Source: Leptospira biflexa serovar Patoc strain 'Patoc 1 (Paris)'
GTDB taxonomy: Bacteria; Spirochaetota; Leptospiria; Leptospirales; Leptospiraceae
Assembly: GCF_000017685.1 (NCBI RefSeq)
Contig: NC_010602.1
Span: 1,319,501 to 1,383,500 of the forward strand
Length of the DNA: 64,000 nucleotides
Direction of reading: 5' to 3'
Positions 56,764 to 64,000 of this stretch are shown here, piece after piece. The notes beneath the pieces were generated by a model that saw nothing but the letters and a program-made list of their open reading frames with translations, was not told where the DNA came from and searched no databases. Made by a program: the position numbers and the translations under genes. Each line of letters opens with the position of its first letter. The stretch's first letter is position 1.

Positions 56764-57515
56764 AACTAAAATTAACTTGGATCCCGAACACATTAACACT
56801 TGGAAACCTCACTTTAGGGTTTGTTTCCATGCTCCTTGTTGCAGAAACAAATCCTTCCCAACCCAATTCGCACGAGTTGTATTCGCTTGCAGGAGTGTTT
56901 ATCATCTTGGCTGCGTTATTCGATGGTTTTGATGGAATGGCCGCGCGTGCTCTCAATTGTACAAGTGAATTGGGAGCCGATTTGGACAGTTTAGCCGACC
57001 TAACTACTTTCGGGATCGCACCTGGTTTTTTATCATACAAAATGTTCTTTTTTGATATCAAATTGGATCTATTAGACAAACCAGATTATTTCCCTTTAGG
57101 TATGTTCATTGCAGCCTTGTATCCAATTTGTGCCGCTTACCGATTGGCTCGATTTAATGTGGCACATGATCCCAAATCCTTCAATGGCCTTCCATCTCCG
57201 GTTGCGGGTGTGGTGATTGGAATTTTCCCTTTGGTTTTTTCTGTATCCCAAGTTCCCTTATGGACTGCGGTTACATTTTTTGTGATCACGGCATTACTGA
57301 TGGTTTCCACCCTTCGGTATAGCAAACCGCAAGTGGCAATGCGTGGACTTTTTTCTTGGAAAAAATTGGGATTCAGCCTTCTTGGTTTGGGACTGATTTT
57401 ATTTGCGATCGGATTCTATCGATGGCCGTATGTGATGTATGGAGCAGTTGGATTTTATGTGTTTTCCGGGATCGTTTCTTTTCTCATCCAAACCATCCAG
57501 GACTACCGAGTTTAG
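56760..57515 (+). CDS. pssA: CDP-diacylglycerol-serine O-phosphatidyltransferase
   Basis: 251 residues, a CDP-alcohol phosphatidyltransferase with several membrane helices. The family motif D-G-x2-A-R-x8-G-x3-D-x3-D reads exactly in DGMAARALNCTSELGADLD and the following SLAD. It makes phosphatidylserine, the precursor of phosphatidylethanolamine. The opening WIPNTLTLGNLTLGFVSM fits PssA. The ATG overlaps the tsaD stop. It ends 1 base from a convergent STAS-domain gene. Confidence 0.93.
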   Translation: MKLKLTWIPNTLTLGNLTLGFVSMLLVAETNPSQPNSHELYSLAGVFIILAALFDGFDGMAARALNCTSELGADLDSLADLTTFGIAPGFLSYKMFFFDIKLDLLDKPDYFPLGMFIAALYPICAAYRLARFNVAHDPKSFNGLPSPVAGVVIGIFPLVFSVSQVPLWTAVTFFVITALLMVSTLRYSKPQVAMRGLFSWKKLGFSLLGLGLILFAIGFYRWPYVMYGAVGFYVFSGIVSFLIQTIQDYRV

Positions 57516-57516
57516 T

Positions 57517-57825
57517 TCACTCTATTTCAAACATTTCTAAAAGGTTTGCGACACTAAAAATGGTTTTGATCTCATTTGAGACATGAACCATTTTTACTTT
57601 TTTGTTTTTCTCTTTTGTCCAACTATATGTATGCAGAAGGATTCCAATCCCCGAGGAATCCAAATATGATAAGTATTTGAAGTCTAAAACCAATTCCTTG
57701 ATCGAATCAGAATCGATGAGTTCCTTGATTTCGGTTTTTAATTTGGGAGTGTCCCGAAGTGACAGGGAACCATTCAAAATGATGATAACCTTTTCATTCT
57801 CTCGTTTGACTTCGTACTGAAACAT
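57517..57825 (-). CDS. STAS-domain anti-sigma factor antagonist
   Basis: 102 residues from ATG 57825. It is a single STAS domain in the SpoIIAA/RsbV style, with IIILNGSLSLRDTPKLKTEI and the phosphorylatable Ser pair at residues 57-58 in YLSYLDSSGIGILL. Such proteins relieve an anti-sigma kinase when dephosphorylated. No partner kinase is adjacent. A longer frame to 57864 would overlap the promoter region of the divergent gene. The start is 85 bases from the start of the MBL-fold gene. Confidence 0.9.
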   Translation of the reverse strand: MFQYEVKRENEKVIIILNGSLSLRDTPKLKTEIKELIDSDSIKELVLDFKYLSYLDSSGIGILLHTYSWTKEKNKKVKMVHVSNEIKTIFSVANLLEMFEIE

Positions 57826-57910
57826 AACTTTAGTTATGACAACATCTGAAAGAGGTAAATACAATCAAAAAACGTTTGATTTTTCTGAAAATGACTCTAG
57901 AAAAAGAGCA

Positions 57911-58867
57911 ATGAAAATTAAGTTTTGGGGTGTACGAGGATCCATTGGTTCACCCATTCGGCCAGAAAATGTAAAACATAAAATCGAAAAAATCCTCACT
58001 TTGGCAAGTCCTACAGACATCCAAAACGAACAAAGTATTATCAGTTTTTTAAATTCCTTAAGTTTCTCATCTTCCTCAACTTACGGAGGTAATACGACCT
58101 GTGTTGAGATTCGTGATAAAGAAGGAAATTTGATCATCATCGATGGTGGGACGGGACTTCGGGAGTTAGGGAACCAAATCATGGCAACTGATTTTGGAAA
58201 AGGGGCGGGACACGCGTATTGGATCCTCACTCACACGCATTGGGACCATATCCAAGGGATTCCTTTTTTCATTCCATTGTTTTTACCTGGCAATCATTTT
58301 GAGTTCATCTCGTCCATGAGTGACGCAGAAAAAAGACTCGAGCACCAATTTGTGTTTACTCATTTCCCTGTTTCCTTTGACCATTATGCGGCCAAAAAAA
58401 CCTTCCAATTCATAGAAGAAGGGGAAGTGGTATCCCTCGGTCCTCATATCCAAGCATTCAGCAAAGCAGTGCGCCACCCAGGTGGAAGTTTTTCGTATCG
58501 ATTCACAGAAGAAGGGAAATCCATTATCTTTGCCTCCGATGCGGAATTCAATTTAGAAGAGATGGAAAATATTGATACCTATATTGATTACTTTCGAGAT
58601 GCAGATGTTCTGGTCTTTGATACTCAATATACATTTGAAGAATCTTTGCAAAAAATTGATTGGGGCCATAGTTCTGCTTCTATTGCCACAGACATTGCAC
58701 TTCGGGCAAAGGTCAAAAAACTTGTCATGTTCCACCATGACCCATCTTACGATGACGAAAAATTAGATTTGGTATACTTACGAGCGTTAAAGTACAAAGA
58801 GATGTTTGATCCTCATGGAAAATTAGAAATCATTATGGCGTATGAAGGTTTGGAAATAGAGGTATAA
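57911..58867 (+). CDS. MBL-fold metallo-hydrolase
   Basis: 318 residues from ATG 57911, opening KIKFWGVRGSIGSP, a hallmark of a PhnP/RNase Z-like subgroup. The metal motif HxHxDH is in LTHTHWDHIQGIPFF, with later ligands in FASDAEFN and WGHSSASIATDIA. An insert of about 35 polar residues after residue 20 precedes GGNTTCVEI. The substrate is unknown; relatives include cyclic-nucleotide and phosphonate diesterases. ATG 57836 would add 25 non-homologous residues. A 1-base gap separates it from glpK. Confidence 0.85.
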   Translation: MKIKFWGVRGSIGSPIRPENVKHKIEKILTLASPTDIQNEQSIISFLNSLSFSSSSTYGGNTTCVEIRDKEGNLIIIDGGTGLRELGNQIMATDFGKGAGHAYWILTHTHWDHIQGIPFFIPLFLPGNHFEFISSMSDAEKRLEHQFVFTHFPVSFDHYAAKKTFQFIEEGEVVSLGPHIQAFSKAVRHPGGSFSYRFTEEGKSIIFASDAEFNLEEMENIDTYIDYFRDADVLVFDTQYTFEESLQKIDWGHSSASIATDIALRAKVKKLVMFHHDPSYDDEKLDLVYLRALKYKEMFDPHGKLEIIMAYEGLEIEV

Positions 58868-58868
58868 T

Positions 58869-60365
58869 ATGGCAAAAAAAAATTACATCATTGGAATTGA
58901 TGCAGGTACAACTGGGATTCGTACATTTTGTTTTAATGACAAAGGGAAAGTGATCTCCTCGGCTTACCAAGAGTTCAAACAATACTATCCAAAACCAGGT
59001 TGGGTGGAACATGACCCAGAAGAGATTTGGGTAAAAACACAAAAGCTCATCACACTTGCCATTAAAAATGGAAAGTTAAATCCCAAAGATGCCGTGGCCA
59101 TTGGGATCACAAACCAAAGGGAAACTTCGGTTGTTTGGGATAAAAAAACAGGAAAACCTGTTTATAATGCCATCGTTTGGCAATGCCGACGTACTTCTGA
59201 TATTTGTAAGGACTTAAAAAAACAAAGCCTAGATTCCAATTTTCGAAATAAAACAGGGCTAGTCCTAGATGCTTATTTTTCAGGTACCAAAATCCAATGG
59301 ATCTTAGACAATGTGAAAGGGGCAAGGGATCGGGCAGAACGTGGTGACCTTCTTTTTGGAACCATTGATACCTGGTTATTGTACAAACTCACAGGCCATA
59401 AAGAACATAAAACCGATCATACCAATGCATCTCGAACCTTACTTTTTAATATCCAAACCAAAGAATGGGATGAAGAACTATGTAAGATTTTAAGAGTTCC
59501 CATGTCCATGTTACCGAAGGCATTTAACTCCAAAAATCTCTTTGGGTTTACTTCTAATGTCAAATCCATCCCAGATGGAATCCCAATTTCTTCGTTAGTT
59601 GGTGACCAACAAGGGGCACTCTTTGGACAACTTTGTACAGAACCAGGGGAAGCCAAAAATACCTATGGAACGGGTTGTTTTTTACTATTCAATGTGGGGG
59701 ATGAATTCCGGATTTCGAACCAAGGTCTCATCACCACATTGGCCCTCGGTCCAGAAGGGAAAACTGTGTACTGTTTGGAAGGATCTGTTTTTATCGGGGG
59801 TGCTGTGGTCCAATTCCTCCGAGACAATTTGGAATTTTTTAAATACTCAAAAGACTCGGAAAAACTCGTGAAGTCGATCAAAACAAAAGATGATATTGTG
59901 TTTGTTCCTGCCTTTGCAGGTCTTGGTGCCCCGCATTGGGACCAAGAAGCACGTGGTGCCATCTTTGGACTCTCTCGTGACACAACGCCTGCCCAAATCA
60001 CAAGAGCCGCTCTCAAAGCCATTGCCTTACAATCCTATGAACTTGCCAATGCAATGGAAAAGGAAACGGGAAAACCATTGAAATTTTTACGAGTGGATGG
60101 TGGTGCCACTTCCAACGCATGGCTCATGCAATTCCAAGCTGACATCTTAGGAACAAAAGTGATCCGACCACAAAACGTGGATACGACGGTGCTGGGTGCG
60201 GCATACTTGGCAGGACTCGAACGTGGATTTTTTAAATCAGTGGCTCACCTTCGAAAAGAAGAAACCAAAACCACACAATTCACACCGAAGATGAAAGAAT
60301 CCGAACGGAAAGAAGAAATTGATAAGTGGAATTTAGCCATTTCTCGTGTGAAAACGGAAACCTAA
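58869..60365 (+). CDS. glpK: Glycerol kinase
   Basis: 498 residues, the standard length. IIGIDAGTTGIRTFCFN, GITNQRETSVVWDKKTGKPVYNAIVWQCRRT, SLVGDQQGALFGQLC, GTGCFLLFNVG, APHWDQEARGAIFGL and DGGATSNAWLMQFQADILG all match glycerol kinase. It phosphorylates glycerol to glycerol-3-phosphate in the cytoplasm for lipid synthesis and catabolism. The ATG follows the MBL-fold stop by 1 base. It converges with the FliG-like gene. Confidence 0.96.
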   Translation: MAKKNYIIGIDAGTTGIRTFCFNDKGKVISSAYQEFKQYYPKPGWVEHDPEEIWVKTQKLITLAIKNGKLNPKDAVAIGITNQRETSVVWDKKTGKPVYNAIVWQCRRTSDICKDLKKQSLDSNFRNKTGLVLDAYFSGTKIQWILDNVKGARDRAERGDLLFGTIDTWLLYKLTGHKEHKTDHTNASRTLLFNIQTKEWDEELCKILRVPMSMLPKAFNSKNLFGFTSNVKSIPDGIPISSLVGDQQGALFGQLCTEPGEAKNTYGTGCFLLFNVGDEFRISNQGLITTLALGPEGKTVYCLEGSVFIGGAVVQFLRDNLEFFKYSKDSEKLVKSIKTKDDIVFVPAFAGLGAPHWDQEARGAIFGLSRDTTPAQITRAALKAIALQSYELANAMEKETGKPLKFLRVDGGATSNAWLMQFQADILGTKVIRPQNVDTTVLGAAYLAGLERGFFKSVAHLRKEETKTTQFTPKMKESERKEEIDKWNLAISRVKTET

Positions 60366-60375
60366 TCCATTCCCT

Positions 60376-61554
60376 TCAATAGTCGAACCATAGGAGAGAC
60401 GATTCAAAGGTTTGTTTTTGTTTGGTAATCCCTCCACCAACAAGAAACAAACCAGTTTCATAAAAGGGAATTTCCAAAATCAGATCTTTGGGAAGCCGAT
60501 GGAATTCACTGGTTTCCAGTTCTTTCCGAGTGAGAAACAAATCAAAACGAACTGTATCCATCCATTCATTGGTCTTAAAAAAAAGTTTCGTTTTGGTTTT
60601 CCCGTAAAAGCTTAAGGACTCACCACTCACACAAAAATCAAATTTTTCTGAATTTTCAAACGGTATGGTTTCTATTTGGCTCTCGTCACCCTCATCACGG
60701 TAAGAAAAAATACTACCTTCTTCATAATAGAGATTCCGTGCAAACCGTCTGTAGAGCTCGGCTTCAATGAGTGATACTAAATCTTCTCCAGCGGGTGGTT
60801 TTAGGGCAGGGGCCAATTCAATTTGTTTCATTTTGTTTTTCGAGATGGATTTACGAATCACTTGTAAAACGGGAGGGGAAAGTTTTGGCAAAATATAATG
60901 AAAATACCTTTCATCATGGCTACGTAAGATCTCTTGTAAAAAGATTCCATGGATGAGGGGGATGAGTTCCACCGTGAACATTTGTTGGCTTAAGAATTGT
61001 GCAAACTCTGTTTCAAATCGAAAGAGATTGGTTATGATTTTAATTTCTTCTTCCTTTGTCCCAGAGTATAAAATTGCCACCAAACGATTGAGATAAAGTT
61101 TACTTTTGGTATCCACATACAACGAGTCTATTTTCTCTAACACCATCCTTTCATTGAACTCAGGATTCACGATGTCTCTTAGAGATAGATACCTAGTTTG
61201 TTTGAACTTGTCCCGTTTGCTTCGGTATAATTCAGATGGTGATTGTTTGAGTCCACCAATCGTTCGTTTGGTGTTTGAAAAACCTGGTTTTGGATTTTGG
61301 AACCAATCTGTTTTTTGGTCGGGACTACGGTAGTAAGGAGGATTGGTAATCGGTTTTGGTTGAAAACTTTGGCGGTTGTACTGGAGTGAATATAAAAACT
61401 GTGGGAATAAAATGGGATCTGTAGAAACGGAAGGCAAATCGGGAATCTTTTTGATTGGAATCGGGTAAAAGGGATCGGGAGCCGAGACAAAACGGGCGAC
61501 CGAATCCATATCGGCCAAAAAAAAATGGTAATTGTATCCTTGTCTGTAAATCAA
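60376..61554 (-). CDS. Protein with a FliG C-terminal-like region
   Basis: 392 residues without a signal peptide. Residues about 165-285 look like a diverged FliG C-terminal armadillo region. FRFETEFAQFLSQQMFTVEL corresponds to FliG dPelaexIrxxMFxFEdL, FLQEILRSHDERYFHYIL to the rotor-charge helix (Q..LRxxD), and VSLIEAELYRRFARNLYYEEG to the terminal helix VexAQxxIvxxxrxLxxxG. Residues 1-160 are basic and Pro/Tyr-rich with no clear fold, and 290-392 are beta-rich. It may be a flagellar-motor-associated paralogue or simply a helical-repeat protein. The start overlaps the upstream 81-residue gene. Confidence 0.5.
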   Translation of the reverse strand: MIYRQGYNYHFFLADMDSVARFVSAPDPFYPIPIKKIPDLPSVSTDPILFPQFLYSLQYNRQSFQPKPITNPPYYRSPDQKTDWFQNPKPGFSNTKRTIGGLKQSPSELYRSKRDKFKQTRYLSLRDIVNPEFNERMVLEKIDSLYVDTKSKLYLNRLVAILYSGTKEEEIKIITNLFRFETEFAQFLSQQMFTVELIPLIHGIFLQEILRSHDERYFHYILPKLSPPVLQVIRKSISKNKMKQIELAPALKPPAGEDLVSLIEAELYRRFARNLYYEEGSIFSYRDEGDESQIETIPFENSEKFDFCVSGESLSFYGKTKTKLFFKTNEWMDTVRFDLFLTRKELETSEFHRLPKDLILEIPFYETGLFLVGGGITKQKQTFESSLLWFDY

Positions 61555-61796
61555 ACGGGTGGGGATTTTTTTAATTTCTTTTGGATGCGGATACGAAAGT
61601 GTTCCCAGTTATAATCTTGTTTCAAAATCTCCAATTCATGGTCCACACCAAACCTCATAAAGTCGAAGATCTCTTCGTGATCCATACCCACAATGATGGA
61701 TAAATCTTGGATCACTCGTTGCAATCGTCTGGCATCCCTGTCACTTAAGGAAAATGTTTCTAAGAGTTTTTGTTCAAATTCGGTGAGTTGGATCAA
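61551..61796 (-). CDS. Small helical hypothetical protein
   Basis: 81 residues, soluble and helical (EFEQKLLETFSLSDRDARRLQ, VGMDHEEIFDFMRFGVDHELEIL), ending in a basic tail. No family recognised. It overlaps the start of the FliG-like gene by 4 bases and follows the Fe-ADH-like gene by 7 bases, so it belongs to the same minus-strand unit. Confidence 0.65.
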   Translation of the reverse strand: MIQLTEFEQKLLETFSLSDRDARRLQRVIQDLSIIVGMDHEEIFDFMRFGVDHELEILKQDYNWEHFRIRIQKKLKKSPPV

Positions 61797-61803
61797 GTTT
61801 ATC

Positions 61804-62970
61804 CTAAAACGCAGCCACTAAGATGGTTTCGATTTCATTTTTCGGTAGTTCTCTTGGAAGACAATCAAGAAATGAATACGTAGCTGCAAGAGTTGCAATT
61901 CCAGGTAGGTCGATTTTTTTCACTTCATACTCGGAGAGGCGTTGTGGGATACGTAGTTCTAAGTAAATTTTACGAATCCCTTCCACGGCTTTGATCGCCG
62001 CTTCAATGACGGAGATATTGGTTACGTCCTCATCAAGGGCTCTTGCTATCATTACATACTTACCGGCAGAGGAAGTGAGATTGTATTCCATCACGTGAGG
62101 GAGAAGGATCGACATACTTTGGAAAATATCTAAGTTGGTAACCGTTGTTACAGCAAGGGACAATGCATAACAAAGCCCTAGGCTACTTGTGGATTGGGCA
62201 ATGCCTGCCAGTAAACTTGCCGCATAAATGGAGTTTTTTGGTCCTAAGTTACGTGGTTCTCGGATGGCAGGAACAATGTTTTTAGAAATAAGTTCAATGG
62301 AACGTAATGCAGTAGAAGAAGTGATCTCGTTGGCATATTTGGAAAGAATACTATCCACTGCTGCTGATAATATAGAAATACCTGTTTTTGCTGTTTCAGA
62401 GCTCGACATACCAGCTCCAATTTTTGGATCGGATACGATGAGTTCCGGAAATGCCCATTCATGAGCGAAATACTTTCTATTTTTGTCTTTGTCATCGACG
62501 ATGGAAAAAAATGGAGAACATTCATTGCCGAGTAGAGGTTTTGTCGGAACAACCACAAGCGGTAATCCCTTTTTTTTCGGTTGTTTCCTTCCAACGAGGA
62601 GTTCTTCCGCAAACATATCATTGGTGGCGAGAAGGGAAGCCGCCTTACCTGCGTTCATTGATTCAAAAGAACCATATGCCACAACACAGTCAGCATTCGA
62701 AATTCGTAAAAAATGAGCACAAGTATCCAAATCTTTGAAATGCACACGGTCTACAATGTCATCGTAAATGATGACACCTTCCGCGTGTTTTTCTAAACTC
62801 GTTTTGATGATGGAGAGTTCTTCTGAATTTTCTAATTCTTTTTGGGTTGTGATGAGTACAACTCGAGATCCAATGTTTTTGACAAAGGATCCAAGTTTAT
62901 ATCCACAATCGATTTCGAAATGTATCTTGGGAGGAAATTGAAAATTAATCCATTCGGGGAGAACTGGCAT
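61804..62970 (-). CDS. Iron-alcohol-dehydrogenase-fold protein lacking metal ligands
   Basis: 388 residues with the type III (iron-containing) alcohol dehydrogenase outline: an N-terminal nucleotide-binding part and a C-terminal helical part with NSIYAASLLAGIAQSTSSLGL and ILLPHVMEYN. The four metal ligands (FucO Asp196, His200, His263, His277) appear replaced by Ser199, Ala203, Tyr268 and Ile282. The spacings 4 and 14 are conserved and the middle one is 65 against 63. The cofactor GGGS loop reads AYGS. I infer a pseudo-enzyme or one with changed chemistry. The start is ATG 62970. It is followed by the 81-residue gene and the FliG-like gene. Confidence 0.75.
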   Translation of the reverse strand: MPVLPEWINFQFPPKIHFEIDCGYKLGSFVKNIGSRVVLITTQKELENSEELSIIKTSLEKHAEGVIIYDDIVDRVHFKDLDTCAHFLRISNADCVVAYGSFESMNAGKAASLLATNDMFAEELLVGRKQPKKKGLPLVVVPTKPLLGNECSPFFSIVDDKDKNRKYFAHEWAFPELIVSDPKIGAGMSSSETAKTGISILSAAVDSILSKYANEITSSTALRSIELISKNIVPAIREPRNLGPKNSIYAASLLAGIAQSTSSLGLCYALSLAVTTVTNLDIFQSMSILLPHVMEYNLTSSAGKYVMIARALDEDVTNISVIEAAIKAVEGIRKIYLELRIPQRLSEYEVKKIDLPGIATLAATYSFLDCLPRELPKNEIETILVAAF

Positions 62971-63053
62971 ACGATCCCCTAACTATGAATGTACGAAGCG
63001 TGAGAAATCCTCGGAGAGGACAATAACAAAGGATCCCTCACCACCTGTCCTTA

Positions 63054-63380
63054 TTACTGTTGTCCGAGGAAAGACGTTGCAATTTGGTCGGAAATTTTAT
63101 CTAACATCTCTGGTGAAAGAGTGTCATAGTCTCCGTTTTTCAATCGTTCTTTGATCGCTTTGAGTTTTTCCGTGCGATCCTCTTCTGGAGGAGCTTGAAC
63201 GATTTGTTTTGCAATTTGTTTTACTTCTGCCTGTAATTTTGCTTCAGATGCAATTTTTTTGGCTGCATCAGAGATGGAAATTGTATCCACCGGCGCTTGT
63301 GATTCTGATTCTTTTGGTCCTTGTGGTTTTTTTGGTTCATAACCGTATCCACCAACACGACCTACTTTATCGATATTCAT
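63054..63380 (-). CDS. FlgM-like anti-sigma-28 factor
   Basis: 108 residues, opening with a short NIDKVGRVGG leader. VDTISISDAAKKIASEAKL and IKERLKNGDYDTLSPEMLDKIS resemble the FlgM region that binds sigma-28 (typically xxISxxAxxL...aIxxGxYxvdxexIAxxll). FlgM-type proteins hold sigma-28 until the hook is complete. The N-terminal part is Pro/Glu-rich and disordered-looking, as in FlgM. Sigma-28 is not in the window. It lies 20 bases downstream of rsmI. Confidence 0.65.
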   Translation of the reverse strand: MNIDKVGRVGGYGYEPKKPQGPKESESQAPVDTISISDAAKKIASEAKLQAEVKQIAKQIVQAPPEEDRTEKLKAIKERLKNGDYDTLSPEMLDKISDQIATSFLGQQ

Positions 63381-63400
63381 ATTCTAGTCCTCTTCCTACA

Positions 63401-64000
63401 TCACATATCGGTGGAATCTGAATTTCCCTTAAGTGATTTTTTTCGATGATTCAAGAGAAATACAAATTCACCCTTGGCATTGGGAGGATTATTCGCCAAT
63501 TCCCTAGGATTTGCGTAATAAACTACCTCTTCGAAGGCCTTTGTCAACTCCCTTCCCATTAACACTTCTGTTTCCGGAAACAATTCCTCTAAGATTGGAT
63601 ACAACCTGGGGAGTTTGTGGACGGATTCATAAAACACGATGAGTCCTTCGATTTCCCTTGCTCTCTCTAATTCTCGGCGTTTTTTACTCGGTTTTTCAGA
63701 GAGAAATCCTAAAAAATACGTGGGGTTCACTTGGAATCCAGAAACAGAAAGGAGAGCGGTGAGAGCGGAAGCTCCGGGCACTGGGACAATGGAGATGCCA
63801 TTCTCTCTTGCGGTGCGAACCATTTGGCTTCCCGGGTCCGACACACCCGGTGTTCCCGCATCGGAGACAAGGGCCATCGACTTCCCTTGTTTCAATTGTT
63901 CGAGGACATTGGCAAAGGGAGTTTCGGAGTGGTCTTTGTAAAGGGCAAGCACAGGTGTACTGATTCCCAGTTTGTGAAAGAGGGATTTGGTTTCTTTTGC
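63401..64000 (-). CDS. rsmI: 16S rRNA (cytidine-1402-2'-O)-methyltransferase (partial)
   Basis: The reading frame stays open to the window edge and lacks its N-terminal start; the first in-window GTG (63952) is internal. The tetrapyrrole-methylase fold shows SDAGTPGVSDPG, PVPGASALTALLSVSGF and YFLGFLSEKPSKKRREL, then FYESVHKLPR, all standard for RsmI. It methylates the ribose of C1402 in 16S rRNA. The stop precedes the FlgM-like gene by 20 bases. Confidence 0.94.
   Translation of the reverse strand, partial: AKETKSLFHKLGISTPVLALYKDHSETPFANVLEQLKQGKSMALVSDAGTPGVSDPGSQMVRTARENGISIVPVPGASALTALLSVSGFQVNPTYFLGFLSEKPSKKRRELERAREIEGLIVFYESVHKLPRLYPILEELFPETEVLMGRELTKAFEEVVYYANPRELANNPPNAKGEFVFLLNHRKKSLKGNSDSTDM

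Noticed and set aside
63008..63020. Small hairpin downstream of the FlgM-like gene
   Set aside because: TCCTC and GAGGA around three bases is only a 5-bp stem without a convincing T run on the minus strand, too weak to call a terminator.

Overview
The window looks like chromosomal core sequence from a Leptospira-type spirochaete, most likely of the saprophytic kind. The species-level guess is from memory of gene content and has not been searched. Points in favour are the AT-rich composition, a citramalate-synthase route to isoleucine, an oversized IspG, Cys-rich and other small lipoproteins, a bactofilin, a FliG-C-like protein, a FlgM-like protein, and frequent TTG/GTG starts. The sequence is gene-dense on both strands. 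I see no rRNA, tRNA, CRISPR array, insertion sequence or prophage, and no gene-free stretch longer than 300 bases.

Layout. 1-5.5 kb: the 3' end of guaB, a LolA-like protein, rsmE, a convergent Cys-rich lipoprotein, and three unrecognised proteins. 5.7-17 kb: a giant alpha-2-macroglobulin with an intact thioester motif, a membrane sulfatase-fold enzyme, and carB ending in two tandem hairpins. 17-22.5 kb (minus strand): ispG followed by DUF2339, DUF3999 and DUF1499 envelope proteins. 22.7-31.7 kb (plus): a small protein, mutY, a histidine kinase with its response regulator, an Smr-domain protein, cimA, pth, a DedA/VTT-type membrane protein, a small Cys-rich protein and rarA.

31.8-43.4 kb is one long respiratory Complex I operon, nuoABCDEFHJKLMN. 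nuoG and nuoI are absent and nuoF runs straight into nuoH. It is followed by an acireductone dioxygenase, with a strong bidirectional terminator before the convergent recJ and bactofilin genes.

46.6-53.4 kb is a heavy-metal efflux operon of the CzcA type: RND pump, then outer-membrane factor, then adaptor. A soluble inorganic pyrophosphatase gene sits between pump and outer-membrane factor with no spacing. 53.4-60.4 kb: lexA, a small lipoprotein, a CtpA protease, tsaD and pssA in tight succession, then a STAS-domain regulator (minus), an MBL-fold hydrolase and glpK. 60.4-64 kb (minus): the 5' part of rsmI (cut by the window edge), a FlgM-like anti-sigma factor, an iron-alcohol-dehydrogenase-fold protein that has lost all four metal ligands, a small protein, and a protein with a diverged FliG-C-like region.

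The strongest candidates for new biology are the Complex I operon lacking G and I, the metal-free Fe-ADH homologue beside motility-like genes, the FliG-C-like protein, the pyrophosphatase embedded in the efflux operon, and the histidine kinase with a long insert inside its dimerisation domain. I did not find a clear defence or mobile system.
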